A stretch of DNA of 56,461 nucleotides from G963666945 sp963666945 (lineage in GTDB: Bacteria > Bacteroidota > Bacteroidia > Bacteroidales > Marinifilaceae), in contig CAXXRT010000048.1 in the NCBI GenBank assembly GCA_963666945.2, positions 1 to 56,461 of the forward strand. Reading direction: 5' to 3'. Below the pieces are notes generated by a model, which did not search any database, was not told where the DNA came from, and saw only the letters and a program-made list of their open reading frames with translations. A program made the position numbers and the translations under genes. Of this stretch, positions 27,901 to 36,712 are shown piece by piece (positions within the stretch are counted from its first letter, which is position 1; each line of letters starts with the position of its first letter).

Positions 27901-28689
27901 TTAATCTCCGTCAAGAATTCTTCCCAGACCTCCTAATATAGAACCTTCGCCTTTTGAATTTCCTCCTGCTGAAGGGGCATTCTTTAATATTCTGTCTGCC
28001 AGTCTTGAGAATGGTAGACTTTGTAAATATACTGTACCTGTTCCAGAAAGAGTTGCTAGGAATAATCCCTCTCCTCCAAAGAACATTGATTTTAGGTTGC
28101 CTGCTCTTTGTATATCATAATCAATATTTCCAGTGAATGCAACAATACAACCGGTATCTACTTTTATTGTTTCTCCTTTAAGTTCTTTCTTTACGATGGT
28201 GCCTCCTGCATGAAGAAATGTCTTCCCGTCGCCCCTTAATCTCTGCAATATAAAACCTTCTCCTCCGAAAAGTCCGGTTCCAAATCTTTTATTGAAGACC
28301 ATACTTATTTCTGTTCCTAATGCTCCACATAGAAAAGCGTCTTTCTGACAAATTATCTCTCCTCCAATATGGGCTAAATTAATAGGGATAATTTTACCGG
28401 GATATGGGGCCGCAAAGGCTACTTTCTTCTTGCCAAAACCGGTATTTGTAAAGTGTGTAAGGAATATAGATTCTCCGGTAAGTGCCCTTTTCCCTGCACT
28501 CATTATTTTTCCAAAGAAACTTTGATCCGGTGCTGAGCCGTCTCCCATTTTTGCTTCAAAGCTTATTCCATCTTCCATCCAGTTCATTGCTCCGGCCTCT
28601 GCAATAACTGTTTCCATCGGATCTAACTCGACTTCTACAGTTTGCATATCATCACCGTAAATTATGTAGTCTATTTCGTGTGATACCAT
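27901..28689 (-). CDS. AIM24 / TIGR00266 family protein
   Basis: 262 residues. The repeated Gly-rich beta-structure (VIAEAGAMNWMEDGI, LFGGEGFILQRLRGDGKTFLHAGG, MFFGGEGLFLATLSGTGTVYLQSLP) is characteristic of the TRAP-like/AIM24 fold, a double jelly-roll-like barrel. Function in bacteria is unknown. C-terminal Gly-rich tail (GGNSKGEGSILGGLGRIL). A perfect TAAGTTTG -7 box lies upstream near 28735 on the minus strand. Confidence 0.92.
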   Translation of the reverse strand: MVSHEIDYIIYGDDMQTVEVELDPMETVIAEAGAMNWMEDGISFEAKMGDGSAPDQSFFGKIMSAGKRALTGESIFLTHFTNTGFGKKKVAFAAPYPGKIIPINLAHIGGEIICQKDAFLCGALGTEISMVFNKRFGTGLFGGEGFILQRLRGDGKTFLHAGGTIVKKELKGETIKVDTGCIVAFTGNIDYDIQRAGNLKSMFFGGEGLFLATLSGTGTVYLQSLPFSRLADRILKNAPSAGGNSKGEGSILGGLGRILDGD

Positions 28690-28777
28690 ATTAATACTAT
28701 TTTAAAGTTCGTTTTTAGTGTTTCCGTTTCTACAAACTTAATAATTTTATTGGGGAGAAACTATAATGTATTCGAAT

Positions 28778-29413
28778 TTATTCCGTTGTGTTTAGTCTAT
28801 TAAACCTTATTATATTGTCCTTAAGTCTGAAGTTTTTTTCACCATATTTAGTTATTAGTTTTTGTAATTTTTTGGGGGGAGAGGTTAAAAGAAAACAGTT
28901 TTCTCCTTCACAATCACTGACTTTAATTTTATGGAAATCAACACAGCTTTTGTTTTTTTTGAGAATTTCTTTAAGCCATTTCGAAGCAAAATATTGAACT
29001 TCGATATTGTTTTTACCTAATGATAGTTTTGAAAATGAATGTACTGGTGTAATATGGGACATAAGAAATAGTCCGGGATCGGAATCTGTAATTAGGGAAT
29101 TTTCTTCAACAGGAAACAGATCTGCGTATATATTGTCTTTTAGTTTTATTAAATGCAAATAAAATATTGCTTCTTCATTTTTCTTGTTATTATCATTTAC
29201 TTTAATTATATACTTTTTGTCCTTCGAGGCTTCTACTTTCCAGTAAATTGTATCTTTTGTTGAATTATTATAATACCATATTCCCTCAATGCCGGGTTCT
29301 TCAATCAAAAGATCATTTGTGTATAAGGGGTGTAGTGATTGAATAACGGGTTCACAGCTTTCCAATAAGCAGGTTAGTGAAATAATAATAGAAAAAAATA
29401 TTATTCGTTTCAT
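28778..29413 (-). CDS. Lipoprotein of unknown function
   Basis: 211 residues; signal peptide with lipobox LLESC, lipidated Cys20, followed by EPVIQSLHPLYTND. The 'QSLHPLY' stretch right after the lipid anchor is common in a group of short envelope lipoproteins in many bacteria, but I cannot name a function. Rest of the protein is mixed alpha/beta and basic at its C-terminus. Stands between AIM24 and PsiE genes, all on the minus strand, with 88 and 170 bases of spacer. Confidence 0.75.
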   Translation of the reverse strand: MKRIIFFSIIISLTCLLESCEPVIQSLHPLYTNDLLIEEPGIEGIWYYNNSTKDTIYWKVEASKDKKYIIKVNDNNKKNEEAIFYLHLIKLKDNIYADLFPVEENSLITDSDPGLFLMSHITPVHSFSKLSLGKNNIEVQYFASKWLKEILKKNKSCVDFHKIKVSDCEGENCFLLTSPPKKLQKLITKYGEKNFRLKDNIIRFNRLNTTE

Positions 29414-29583
29414 AAGATAAAATAAGAATATTAAATTTGAGTAATCTAATTTACAAAAAATAACTGTTCCCTTGTAAATTATATTTATTGTTTTTTATAA
29501 TATTTGTTTTAAGTTTATTGTGTTTGTTAAATATAAAACAGTGATTCTTAGGATAGTCTCAGTTTTTATATTCCTACATTCCA

Positions 29584-30045
29584 TCATTTTTGTTTATTAT
29601 CACTCATTTTATTCTTAAACTCATTTTTCTTAAAAATATTAATCTTTACGTTCGATTTTTTTATAAGAAAATAAGACAGTGCCAGTGCTATTATCATTGC
29701 GGACATGCTCAATAAAAGAGTATCGGAATACTTCTCGAAATCCCATACTATGACTTTTCTTGCAATGGCTATTATTGCAACTAAGATAACTAATTCCACA
29801 TGTACAATTTCTTCTTTAAGGAAAGCCTTTATAGTTTCTATAAGTTCAAGACCGATGATGATAATTAAACATAGGCTAAATAATTCAATCAATTGTCCTG
29901 AATTTATAACTAAAAACGGGGGTTCTATTATTTTTGAGTAGGTTTCGTATACTAGGTCAATAAATGCTAATAACAATATTAGGGATAAGAATAATAGTAT
30001 GGCCCAAATCATTATTTTAGCTGTAGTTTTTAATATATTATACAT
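29584..30045 (-). CDS. PsiE-family (phosphate-starvation-inducible) membrane protein
   Basis: About 153 residues with four predicted membrane helices. The block LELIETIKAFLKEEIVHVELVILVAIIAIARKVIV is diagnostic for the PsiE family. ATG at 30045 (MYNILK) is preferred; an in-frame TTG at 30066 would add seven residues. Function of PsiE is unknown apart from induction by phosphate starvation in E. coli. Divergent from hppA, whose product handles pyrophosphate, a suggestive but unproven pairing. Confidence 0.85.
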   Translation of the reverse strand: MYNILKTTAKIMIWAILLFLSLILLLAFIDLVYETYSKIIEPPFLVINSGQLIELFSLCLIIIIGLELIETIKAFLKEEIVHVELVILVAIIAIARKVIVWDFEKYSDTLLLSMSAMIIALALSYFLIKKSNVKINIFKKNEFKNKMSDNKQK

Positions 30046-30147
30046 AGTTATTTTGTTTAGGTTCAATAATATTAATTAGTACGTAATATGAATATTTATG
30101 TTTTATGATACTAATTTACGAAAATTATTTATGGTTATTAATAGTCA

Positions 30148-30178
30148 TTTGATATTAATAATAAAATAACTATATTTA
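30148..30178 (+). promoter_or_regulatory. Bacteroidetes-type promoter of hppA
   Basis: TTTG (30148-30151), 19-base spacer, TATATTTA (30171-30178), one mismatch to TAnnTTTG. The leader would be about 32 bases. No riboswitch-like structure is visible. Confidence 0.6.
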
Positions 30179-30216
30179 TAATTGTTGAATTACTAACCTG
30201 CTAAAACTTATATACT

Positions 30217-32400
30217 ATGGAGAATTATCTTTTCTGGATTGCACCTGCTTCTGCCGTTGTTGCTCTTCTTTTTGCATGGTATTATTTCACCCAAATGAAA
30301 AAAGAAAGTGAAGGGAATGAGACAATGGTAAGAATTGCCGGACATGTTCGTAAAGGTGCTATGGCTTATCTTAAACAGCAAAACAAGGTGGTTGCTATAG
30401 TCTTTTTTATCTTGTGTGTAATCTTTGCCTGGATGGCCTATGGACCGGAACTAATAAATAAATGGGTATGGTTTGGTTTCCTTTCGGGAGGGGCATTTTC
30501 TGCTCTTGCTGGCTATATTGGAATGAAGACAGCAACACATGCTTCTGCCAGAACGGCAAATGCGGCAATAAAATCTCTGAACGGTGGATTAAAGGTAGCC
30601 TTTAGAAGTGGGGCTGTCATGGGACTTGTGGTTGTGGGACTTGGGCTTTTATATATCACACTATGGTTTTTTATTTTAAACTTATTCTTTAGGGATATGG
30701 ATCCTCATACAAGAATGATAATAATAACTACTACCATGCTTACTTTTGGAATGGGGGCTTCAACCCAGGCACTCTTTGCAAGGGTTGGCGGGGGCATTTT
30801 TACCAAGGCAGCTGATGTTGGCGCTGACCTTGTAGGTAAGGTGGAAGCTGGAATTCCTGAGGATGATCCTCGTAATCCTGCTACTATTGCAGATAATGTT
30901 GGTGATAATGTTGGTGATGTTGCAGGTATGGGGGCTGACCTTTATGAATCTTATTGTGGTTCTATTCTGGCTGCTGCTGCTCTTGGTGCTTCGGCAATGG
31001 TTGTGAATGAAAGTATGCAGTTTAATGCTGTGATTGCTCCTATGTTGGTTGCTGCCGCAGGTATTTTGCTTTCTATTTTTGGTATTTATATGGTGAGAAC
31101 AAAGGAGAATGCAAGCCAGGCTCAATTACTAAAGTCTCTTTCAAGGGGAATAAATCTTAGTTCTGTTTTAATAGCTATTGCGACTTTCTTTGTTATAAAA
31201 TCACTTGATCTTGATATATACCTGGTGGGGTCTGTAATAACAGGATTACTTGTGGGGACTGTAATTGGCAAATCTACAGAATATTATACATCCCAGGCTT
31301 TCCGTCCTACGCAGGAAATTGCTGAAAGCTCTGAGAGTGGCGCTGCAACGGTAATTATTTCCGGGATTGGCACGGGAATGATTTCAACAGCTATTCCTGT
31401 TTTTGCTATAGTGGTTGGAATTATTCTTTCTTATCTTTTTGGTGCTGATTTTAATTTTGATAACATAAGTGGTGGTCTTTATGGTATAGGTATCGCAGCT
31501 GTCGGAATGCTTTCTACTTTAGGGATTACACTGGCAACAGATGCCTATGGACCTATTGCGGATAATGCAGGTGGTAATGCAGAAATGAGTGGACTGGGAG
31601 AGGAGGTGCGTAAACGTACAGATGCATTGGATTCTCTGGGAAATACAACTGCTGCAACGGGAAAAGGATTTGCTATTGGTTCAGCTGCACTGACTGCTTT
31701 GGCTCTTCTGGCATCTTACGTGGAAGAATTAAAGGCGGGATTGCTGCATGCCGGTCAGACGGAGTTATCTATAGGAGATAGAATAATAGAGGTTACCAGG
31801 GCTACTTTATATGATATGATGGAATTCTTTGATGTTAATCTTTTAAATCCCAAAGTGTTGGCCGGTGTTTTGGTAGGATCGGGAATGGCTTTTGTGTTTT
31901 GTGGATTGACAATGAATGCAGTCGGGAGAGCAGCTCATAAAATGGTTAATGAGGTGCGTCGCCAGTTCAAAACAATAGAAGGAATCTTAGAGGGAGAGAC
32001 AGAACCGGATTATGCACGTTGTGTGGAAATATCTACGAAAGGGGCGCAAATTGAAATGATCTTACCTTCTTTATTGGCAATAATAGTGCCAGTTGTTATG
32101 GGACTTATATTTGGCGTTCCGGGTGTACTGGGATTGCTTGTTGGTGGGGTGGCATCGGGATTTGTTCTTGCTATATTTATGGCTAATGCAGGTGGCTCAT
32201 GGGATAATGCTAAAAAATATATAGAAGAGGGACATTTGGGGGGTAAAGGTTCCGATAAACATAAAGCAACAGTAATAGGTGATACTGTGGGGGATCCGTT
32301 TAAGGATACTTCAGGTCCCAGTCTTAATATTCTTATTAAGCTAATGAGCATGGTTTCAATAGTAATGGCGGGAGTGACCGTTTCTTTTAGCCTTTTATGA
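30217..32400 (+). CDS. hppA: Membrane-bound ion-pumping pyrophosphatase
   Basis: 727 residues with about 16 membrane helices. Hydrolyses pyrophosphate to pump ions across the inner membrane. Substrate motif DVGADLVGKVE and the GDNVGDVAGMGADL block are intact, as is the C-terminal GDTVGDPFKDTSGPS. Ala in GNTTAATGKG (where K-independent enzymes carry Lys) indicates the potassium-dependent class, and Glu244 in ADLYESY matches the gate Glu position typical of sodium-transporting or dual Na/H pumps. Ion choice is inference. Ends at a terminator shared with speD. Confidence 0.96.
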   Translation: MENYLFWIAPASAVVALLFAWYYFTQMKKESEGNETMVRIAGHVRKGAMAYLKQQNKVVAIVFFILCVIFAWMAYGPELINKWVWFGFLSGGAFSALAGYIGMKTATHASARTANAAIKSLNGGLKVAFRSGAVMGLVVVGLGLLYITLWFFILNLFFRDMDPHTRMIIITTTMLTFGMGASTQALFARVGGGIFTKAADVGADLVGKVEAGIPEDDPRNPATIADNVGDNVGDVAGMGADLYESYCGSILAAAALGASAMVVNESMQFNAVIAPMLVAAAGILLSIFGIYMVRTKENASQAQLLKSLSRGINLSSVLIAIATFFVIKSLDLDIYLVGSVITGLLVGTVIGKSTEYYTSQAFRPTQEIAESSESGAATVIISGIGTGMISTAIPVFAIVVGIILSYLFGADFNFDNISGGLYGIGIAAVGMLSTLGITLATDAYGPIADNAGGNAEMSGLGEEVRKRTDALDSLGNTTAATGKGFAIGSAALTALALLASYVEELKAGLLHAGQTELSIGDRIIEVTRATLYDMMEFFDVNLLNPKVLAGVLVGSGMAFVFCGLTMNAVGRAAHKMVNEVRRQFKTIEGILEGETEPDYARCVEISTKGAQIEMILPSLLAIIVPVVMGLIFGVPGVLGLLVGGVASGFVLAIFMANAGGSWDNAKKYIEEGHLGGKGSDKHKATVIGDTVGDPFKDTSGPSLNILIKLMSMVSIVMAGVTVSFSLL

Positions 32401-32410
32401 TATTTTATTT

Positions 32411-32449
32411 ATTAATTAAGACGACTAATATTAAGTCGTCTTAATTAAT
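32411..32449. terminator. Bidirectional terminator embedded in the 3' end of speD
   Basis: Perfect 16-bp arms ATTAATTAAGACGACT and AGTCGTCTTAATTAAT with a 7-base loop. The speD stop codon sits in the loop and its last five codons in one arm, so it ends both hppA and the speE-speD unit. Confidence 0.88.
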
Positions 32450-32778
32450 GAATTCTTAAATAAATTATCAAATTCTATTATGAACTTATCGTTCATCTCT
32501 TTATTGCAACCGCTCAGTTCTATATATGTCTTGTTGTCTTCTATGAAAGTATGGGCAGCAAGGTGACTTTCTGCAAGAAGCCACAGACAGGTATAGCCTC
32601 CATTAGGGAAATGATGCTCTATATGGTTTAAGACATGGTATCCCGTCATTTCAAGCAAACGGGAAAGTGAATTGTATAATATCTCAGGGTCGGTAATATC
32701 TATCCACCTTTTGAAGTTGTAGATACTGGCTTTTATGGTCTTGTTTTCAAGGATGTTAATATCTTTATTGATATTCAT
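32431..32778 (-). CDS. speD: S-adenosylmethionine decarboxylase (SpeD, class 1b)
   Basis: 115-residue proenzyme that self-cleaves to a pyruvoyl enzyme and makes decarboxylated AdoMet, the aminopropyl donor. Cleavage site Glu70-Ser71 in LLAESHLAAHTF; His76 and Cys91 sit at +5 and +20, the spacing of Ser63/His68/Cys83 in the Thermotoga enzyme, so all three key residues are present. A basic residue-rich extra N-terminal segment of ~12 residues precedes the core. It starts 30 bases after the spermidine synthase gene. Confidence 0.88.
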   Translation of the reverse strand: MNINKDINILENKTIKASIYNFKRWIDITDPEILYNSLSRLLEMTGYHVLNHIEHHFPNGGYTCLWLLAESHLAAHTFIEDNKTYIELSGCNKEMNDKFIIEFDNLFKNSLIKTT

Positions 32779-32808
32779 TTATATATTTTTAAAAGTTCTT
32801 TTATTGGT

Positions 32809-34347
32809 TTAATACATTTCCCAGGTACCGTTTAAATAGTATTTATAAAGAATCGGGTGATGGATTTTATTTACTTCTATCTGATTCCCTTGTTTGAAAA
32901 AATCTTTTCCAAAAGAAGTAATAAGCATCATTGCTTCCTTATTTATCCATTTTGTTTCTATATCATTAAAACTCAGGTTTTGCATATGCTCTCTTAGGTC
33001 TTCAGTAGATATATTTTTGGCGCCCAGTACCCATCCCCATTCTCCTAATGTAACTACCTGGTTGTGCATGGCTATAGTCGAGAATCCTGCTTCTTTTATT
33101 GTTTCCTGTATGCATTTGAATGCCTGTGGGGCAAAATACGGGCTACCTGCCTGGGTAATTATAACTCCGTTCTGACGTAGATGTTTGTAGCATTTTATAT
33201 AAAATTCATAGGAATAAAGTCTGCTTAGTTCAACTGATTTTGGATCGGGTAGATCGATAATAATTACATCGAAATACTCGTTTGTATCTTCAATGTATTT
33301 GTAACCATCTTTATTTAATATATGAACTTTATTGTTTGAAAGTGCATCTTTATTCATTTTAACGAAAATAGGATGTTCTTTACCAAGATTTGTCATGACA
33401 GGGTCAAGATCAACCAGTGTTATATTTTTTACTTTTTCATGTTTTAATACTTCGCGTACAGCACATCCGTCACCACCTCCAAGAATAAGAATATTGTATG
33501 GCGTTTTAGATAGTTTAAGGGCAGGGTGTACAAGAGGCTCGTGGTACATCTGTTCATCGAATGTACTAAGTTGCTGGTTTCCGTTAATGTATAGCCAGTA
33601 GTCATTTTTCCATTGTGTGACTACTATTTTCTGATATCTGCTTTGTTTTGAATATATGACTTTGTCTTTATATTTCTTCTGCTCTCCGTATTTAATTATT
33701 GGTTGAGATACAAAGAATCCAGATATTAAAACGACTGAAAGAATAATTGCCAACGATGATATTCGTCGTTTTACCTTATTCTTAAGTTTCTTCCATAAAA
33801 TAAATATTAATACTATGGCAACAGAGAAGTTGACAAGTCCAAGTATAATAGGGGTATATGTCAATCCAAGATATGGCAGGCCTACAAATGCAAAGAATAA
33901 TCCTCCTGCGAGACTTCCATAGTAATCTTTTTCCATTACGGTTGATATATTCATACGTAAATTCTGGAATTCCTGGTTAATTCTGATTACCAGTGGGATC
34001 TCCATACCTATCATCAGTCCAATAACTATGCTTAAGGAATAAATAATTATACCTGTATAGATTGTATATGCGGATGCAGAATATGCTATAAGAGATGAGA
34101 AGGCAACTAAAATGGAGAGAGCAAATTCTATGTATATAAACTTTTGTAGCAGGTTTTTTTCCATGGATTTACTGACTCTGCTTCCCAATCCCATGGAAAA
34201 AAGCATTACTGAAACTATCATAGTAAATTGAAGAACGGAATCTCCCAGAAAATATGATGCCAGTGTAGATAGTATATATTCTGCTACTATACCGGATAAG
34301 CCTGTGGCGAAAATGGCAAGTTTAAGTATGTTTGATTTAATATTCAA
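32809..34347 (-). CDS. Membrane-embedded spermidine synthase-like aminopropyltransferase
   Basis: 512 residues: seven hydrophobic helices (~1-205) followed by a cytoplasmic spermidine-synthase domain. Synthase motifs: ILGGGDGCAVREVLKH (AdoMet-derivative binding), LVDLDP, and the active-site IIIDLPDP, then TQAGSPYF. Transfers the aminopropyl group from decarboxylated AdoMet to an amine; membrane location suggests a non-standard or envelope-directed acceptor (inference). TTG at 34347 is the start; no in-frame ATG is available upstream before the terminator. Partner of SpeD. Confidence 0.88.
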   Translation of the reverse strand: MNIKSNILKLAIFATGLSGIVAEYILSTLASYFLGDSVLQFTMIVSVMLFSMGLGSRVSKSMEKNLLQKFIYIEFALSILVAFSSLIAYSASAYTIYTGIIIYSLSIVIGLMIGMEIPLVIRINQEFQNLRMNISTVMEKDYYGSLAGGLFFAFVGLPYLGLTYTPIILGLVNFSVAIVLIFILWKKLKNKVKRRISSLAIILSVVLISGFFVSQPIIKYGEQKKYKDKVIYSKQSRYQKIVVTQWKNDYWLYINGNQQLSTFDEQMYHEPLVHPALKLSKTPYNILILGGGDGCAVREVLKHEKVKNITLVDLDPVMTNLGKEHPIFVKMNKDALSNNKVHILNKDGYKYIEDTNEYFDVIIIDLPDPKSVELSRLYSYEFYIKCYKHLRQNGVIITQAGSPYFAPQAFKCIQETIKEAGFSTIAMHNQVVTLGEWGWVLGAKNISTEDLREHMQNLSFNDIETKWINKEAMMLITSFGKDFFKQGNQIEVNKIHHPILYKYYLNGTWEMY

Positions 34348-34379
34348 TTGGGCTGTTGTTTTAAAATATGTTACAAATA

Positions 34380-34424
34380 AAATAGAAACACCGGTATATA
34401 TTATTATCCCCGGTGTTTCTATTT
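34380..34424 (-). terminator. Internal terminator between DUF350 and spermidine synthase genes
   Basis: 15-bp perfect arms (AAATAGAAACACCGG and CCGGTGTTTCTATTT) around a 15-base loop, followed on the minus strand by T-rich sequence. It would reduce expression of speE-speD relative to the pspA block. Confidence 0.82.
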
Positions 34425-34440
34425 GAATTTATTAATATCG

Positions 34441-35319
34441 TTATATGCACCAGGTTATTAGTATAGAGCCGCCTATATAAGCAAATGCTTCTATTAGGGC
34501 AACACCGTTGTTGGGCTTTTCCTGATTAATTATTTCGTCTGTTAATCGTTGACCGGGAAGTAGTATCTTGTCAGCCATCCACCGCACAAGAGGTAAGAAT
34601 GCCAGTCCTATAATTACGTCTATTCCTACGTTAAGAAAGGATTCCCCCCAGCTGATAAAATCGCCGGAGACAGCGAATCTGACAAGATTAGCTATGGCAA
34701 TAAGAGCTCCCGCAAATCCAATACCTACAGCTACATTATCTTTTTCTATATGATAGTAAATATCATAAGAAGTTATTAAATTGAAAATATATGCTGTAAT
34801 GATTAGAATAAACTGACCTGCAAGCCAAAATATTATTGCTGTAGTAATTCCAAATAATAATCCTCCACTTTCTCCAGAAACGGCACCGAAGATTATAAGT
34901 CCCGATGATATGGCACAGGCAGCTTCAACAACTCCTGTTCCTGCATTTCTATCTTCAATAATCTCTTTACGTACTGAGAATTTTCTGAGTATTATTTTAT
35001 CGTTGATAATTGTAGATATATTCAAAAGAATAATTGCCAGACCGCCATAAACTACCATGTCGATAAGATCGGTTATTAATCCATGTGATGGTCCCACAAT
35101 TGCACTGCCTATAGAAAGTAATAATCCAATAAAGTATCCGGTATGGGCAACAGAAAAAGCAAAATTATCTTTTTCTACTAATTCATCTTTTATATTTATT
35201 GTTGGATGAAAAAGGCCATATGCTATTTTTCCAAGGAAGAACATGAAAAATGCACATATAATATATGCTGCAGATTCCCCAATTATAACGACATATTCAT
35301 TTTGTAATAAATTTTCCAT
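34441..35319 (-). CDS. Double DUF350 membrane protein (YjfL-like)
   Basis: 292 residues with eight predicted membrane helices arranged as two DUF350 units (about 1-140 and 150-292), each with the FFLGKIAYGL / LIxxDNFAxxV-type pattern (EKDNFAFSVAHTGYF in the first, EKDNVAVGIGFAGAL in the second). E. coli YjfL is the single-unit homologue in the yjfIJKLMC operon. Function unknown. Lies 32 bases after the lipoprotein gene in the pspA block. Confidence 0.88.
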   Translation of the reverse strand: MENLLQNEYVVIIGESAAYIICAFFMFFLGKIAYGLFHPTINIKDELVEKDNFAFSVAHTGYFIGLLLSIGSAIVGPSHGLITDLIDMVVYGGLAIILLNISTIINDKIILRKFSVRKEIIEDRNAGTGVVEAACAISSGLIIFGAVSGESGGLLFGITTAIIFWLAGQFILIITAYIFNLITSYDIYYHIEKDNVAVGIGFAGALIAIANLVRFAVSGDFISWGESFLNVGIDVIIGLAFLPLVRWMADKILLPGQRLTDEIINQEKPNNGVALIEAFAYIGGSILITWCI

Positions 35320-35351
35320 TTATTATTTATTTAAAGGATTTCTTAAAACAC

Positions 35352-36137
35352 TTATTTACCAAAACCACCGCCCCTTGATCTTGTACTTGATCGGCTGTAT
35401 CTTGAACTTGTTCTGTTTCTTCTGGAGTAAATTGATTTATTGGTGGATGAAGTACTTCTACTTACTTTTTGTCTTACCCTGTCCTTAAACGAAGATGGCT
35501 TACTGTTCCATGCCGAAGAACCATTCGCCTTGGAGTAGCTACTATTTGTACCATACATTCTCTGTCCGTTCGATGTTGATCCATAGTATGGTTTTCCATA
35601 ATTGTAATAATTTCTGTTATAATCGTTCCAATATGAATATCTTACAGGAAACATAGCCATTCTGAACATACTTGACATGAAGGCGTATTTTCCGTAGAAT
35701 TCCCAGAAACTACCTCCGTCTCTTTGTACCCATTGCCCGTATTTTTCATTTCCAACGTAGTTGGAATAACCTGCAGGAGCAGCAACTTTACTTACTTTTC
35801 CATCTTTTTTAGAGGCAATCTCCATCCCCATATTATCTTTGTTGGCATCGAAAAACGATTGGCTAACAGCAACCCAGTCTGTTTTCTTTGATAGTATGGT
35901 GTCTGGACTTTCTATTATTACGTTATAACAATGTTTGAAAATATCGTTTCTTTCGTCATAATCCATATCGTGCAAGATAATGGAGAAACTATTTACATTG
36001 CTTAAATCCCTGATTAGTATATCTACTGGCGATTTCTGATATTCGTATTGTGAATTACTTGATATACATCCGGTTAGGATAGAGGTAAACAGCAATATAA
36101 TACAGTATCGTGAAAATAATCTTTTGCTAAACTGCAT
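35352..36137 (-). CDS. Lipoprotein with Gly/Ser/Arg-rich tail (DUF4247/DUF1190-like position)
   Basis: 261 residues; lipobox ILTGC with lipidated Cys24. The central part contains EKYGQWVQRDGGSFWEFYGKYAFMSSMF; the last 80 residues are low-complexity, rich in Ser, Arg, Tyr and Asn, ending SRGGGFGK. Pattern and position recall DUF4247 lipoproteins in Gram-positive PspA/SpeD neighbourhoods and DUF1190 YjfM of E. coli, also Gly-rich at the end, but I cannot confirm the family. Likely periplasm-facing. 11 bases from the DUF4178 gene. Confidence 0.7.
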   Translation of the reverse strand: MQFSKRLFSRYCIILLFTSILTGCISSNSQYEYQKSPVDILIRDLSNVNSFSIILHDMDYDERNDIFKHCYNVIIESPDTILSKKTDWVAVSQSFFDANKDNMGMEIASKKDGKVSKVAAPAGYSNYVGNEKYGQWVQRDGGSFWEFYGKYAFMSSMFRMAMFPVRYSYWNDYNRNYYNYGKPYYGSTSNGQRMYGTNSSYSKANGSSAWNSKPSSFKDRVRQKVSRSTSSTNKSIYSRRNRTSSRYSRSSTRSRGGGFGK

Positions 36138-36148
36138 GCTTTATTTTT

Positions 36149-36691
36149 TTATTTATGAGGATAAATATTTGAGATCTCGTATTCTTTGATGAATTTACCG
36201 TAAGTGGCTTCGAATTTGTTCTCTCCCCATTGTTCAATGCTTAAAACATATTTCTCGTCCTCACTGGTATAATCCCATGAAATGAATTCTATCCATGACT
36301 CGTTTTTATAATCAGTATCGTTGAAATAACCGGGGTTTTCTCCTTCTAAAAAGAAGGTCTTTCCTTTGTATTCCAATTTTTTTGGAGGACATTCATTTTT
36401 AATAATATATTCAGGAAGATCATCATCAATATGCCTTATTTTCACTTTCTTACTGATACTGATTTGTAATTCGTCATCTTCCTCTATATTTAAGAATGCT
36501 GTTTCTTTGTCACTTTCAATTTTAAATTCACGGGTAAAAAAATTGTCTCCCCAATCATATTCGTACATGGCTGTAATTAACCATGAACTTAAATCATAAT
36601 CAAAGACAAAGTTTTTATCAAGATCTGTGACTTTAATGTTTGTAACATTATACCGAGGTTCTTTTTTTCTGAATATATTAAATAAACCCAT
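36149..36691 (-). CDS. DUF4178-like protein
   Basis: 180 residues, soluble, acidic, no signal peptide. The pattern WLITAMYEYDWGDNFFTREF, then SWIEFISWDY and VLSIEQWGENKFEATYGKFI resembles DUF4178 (YjfK occupies the same slot in E. coli with DUF2491). Unknown function, recurrently linked with PspA and DUF350. 21 bases after pspA. Confidence 0.68.
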   Translation of the reverse strand: MGLFNIFRKKEPRYNVTNIKVTDLDKNFVFDYDLSSWLITAMYEYDWGDNFFTREFKIESDKETAFLNIEEDDELQISISKKVKIRHIDDDLPEYIIKNECPPKKLEYKGKTFFLEGENPGYFNDTDYKNESWIEFISWDYTSEDEKYVLSIEQWGENKFEATYGKFIKEYEISNIYPHK

Positions 36692-36712
36692 ATGGTAAAT
36701 CTGAATAATAGA

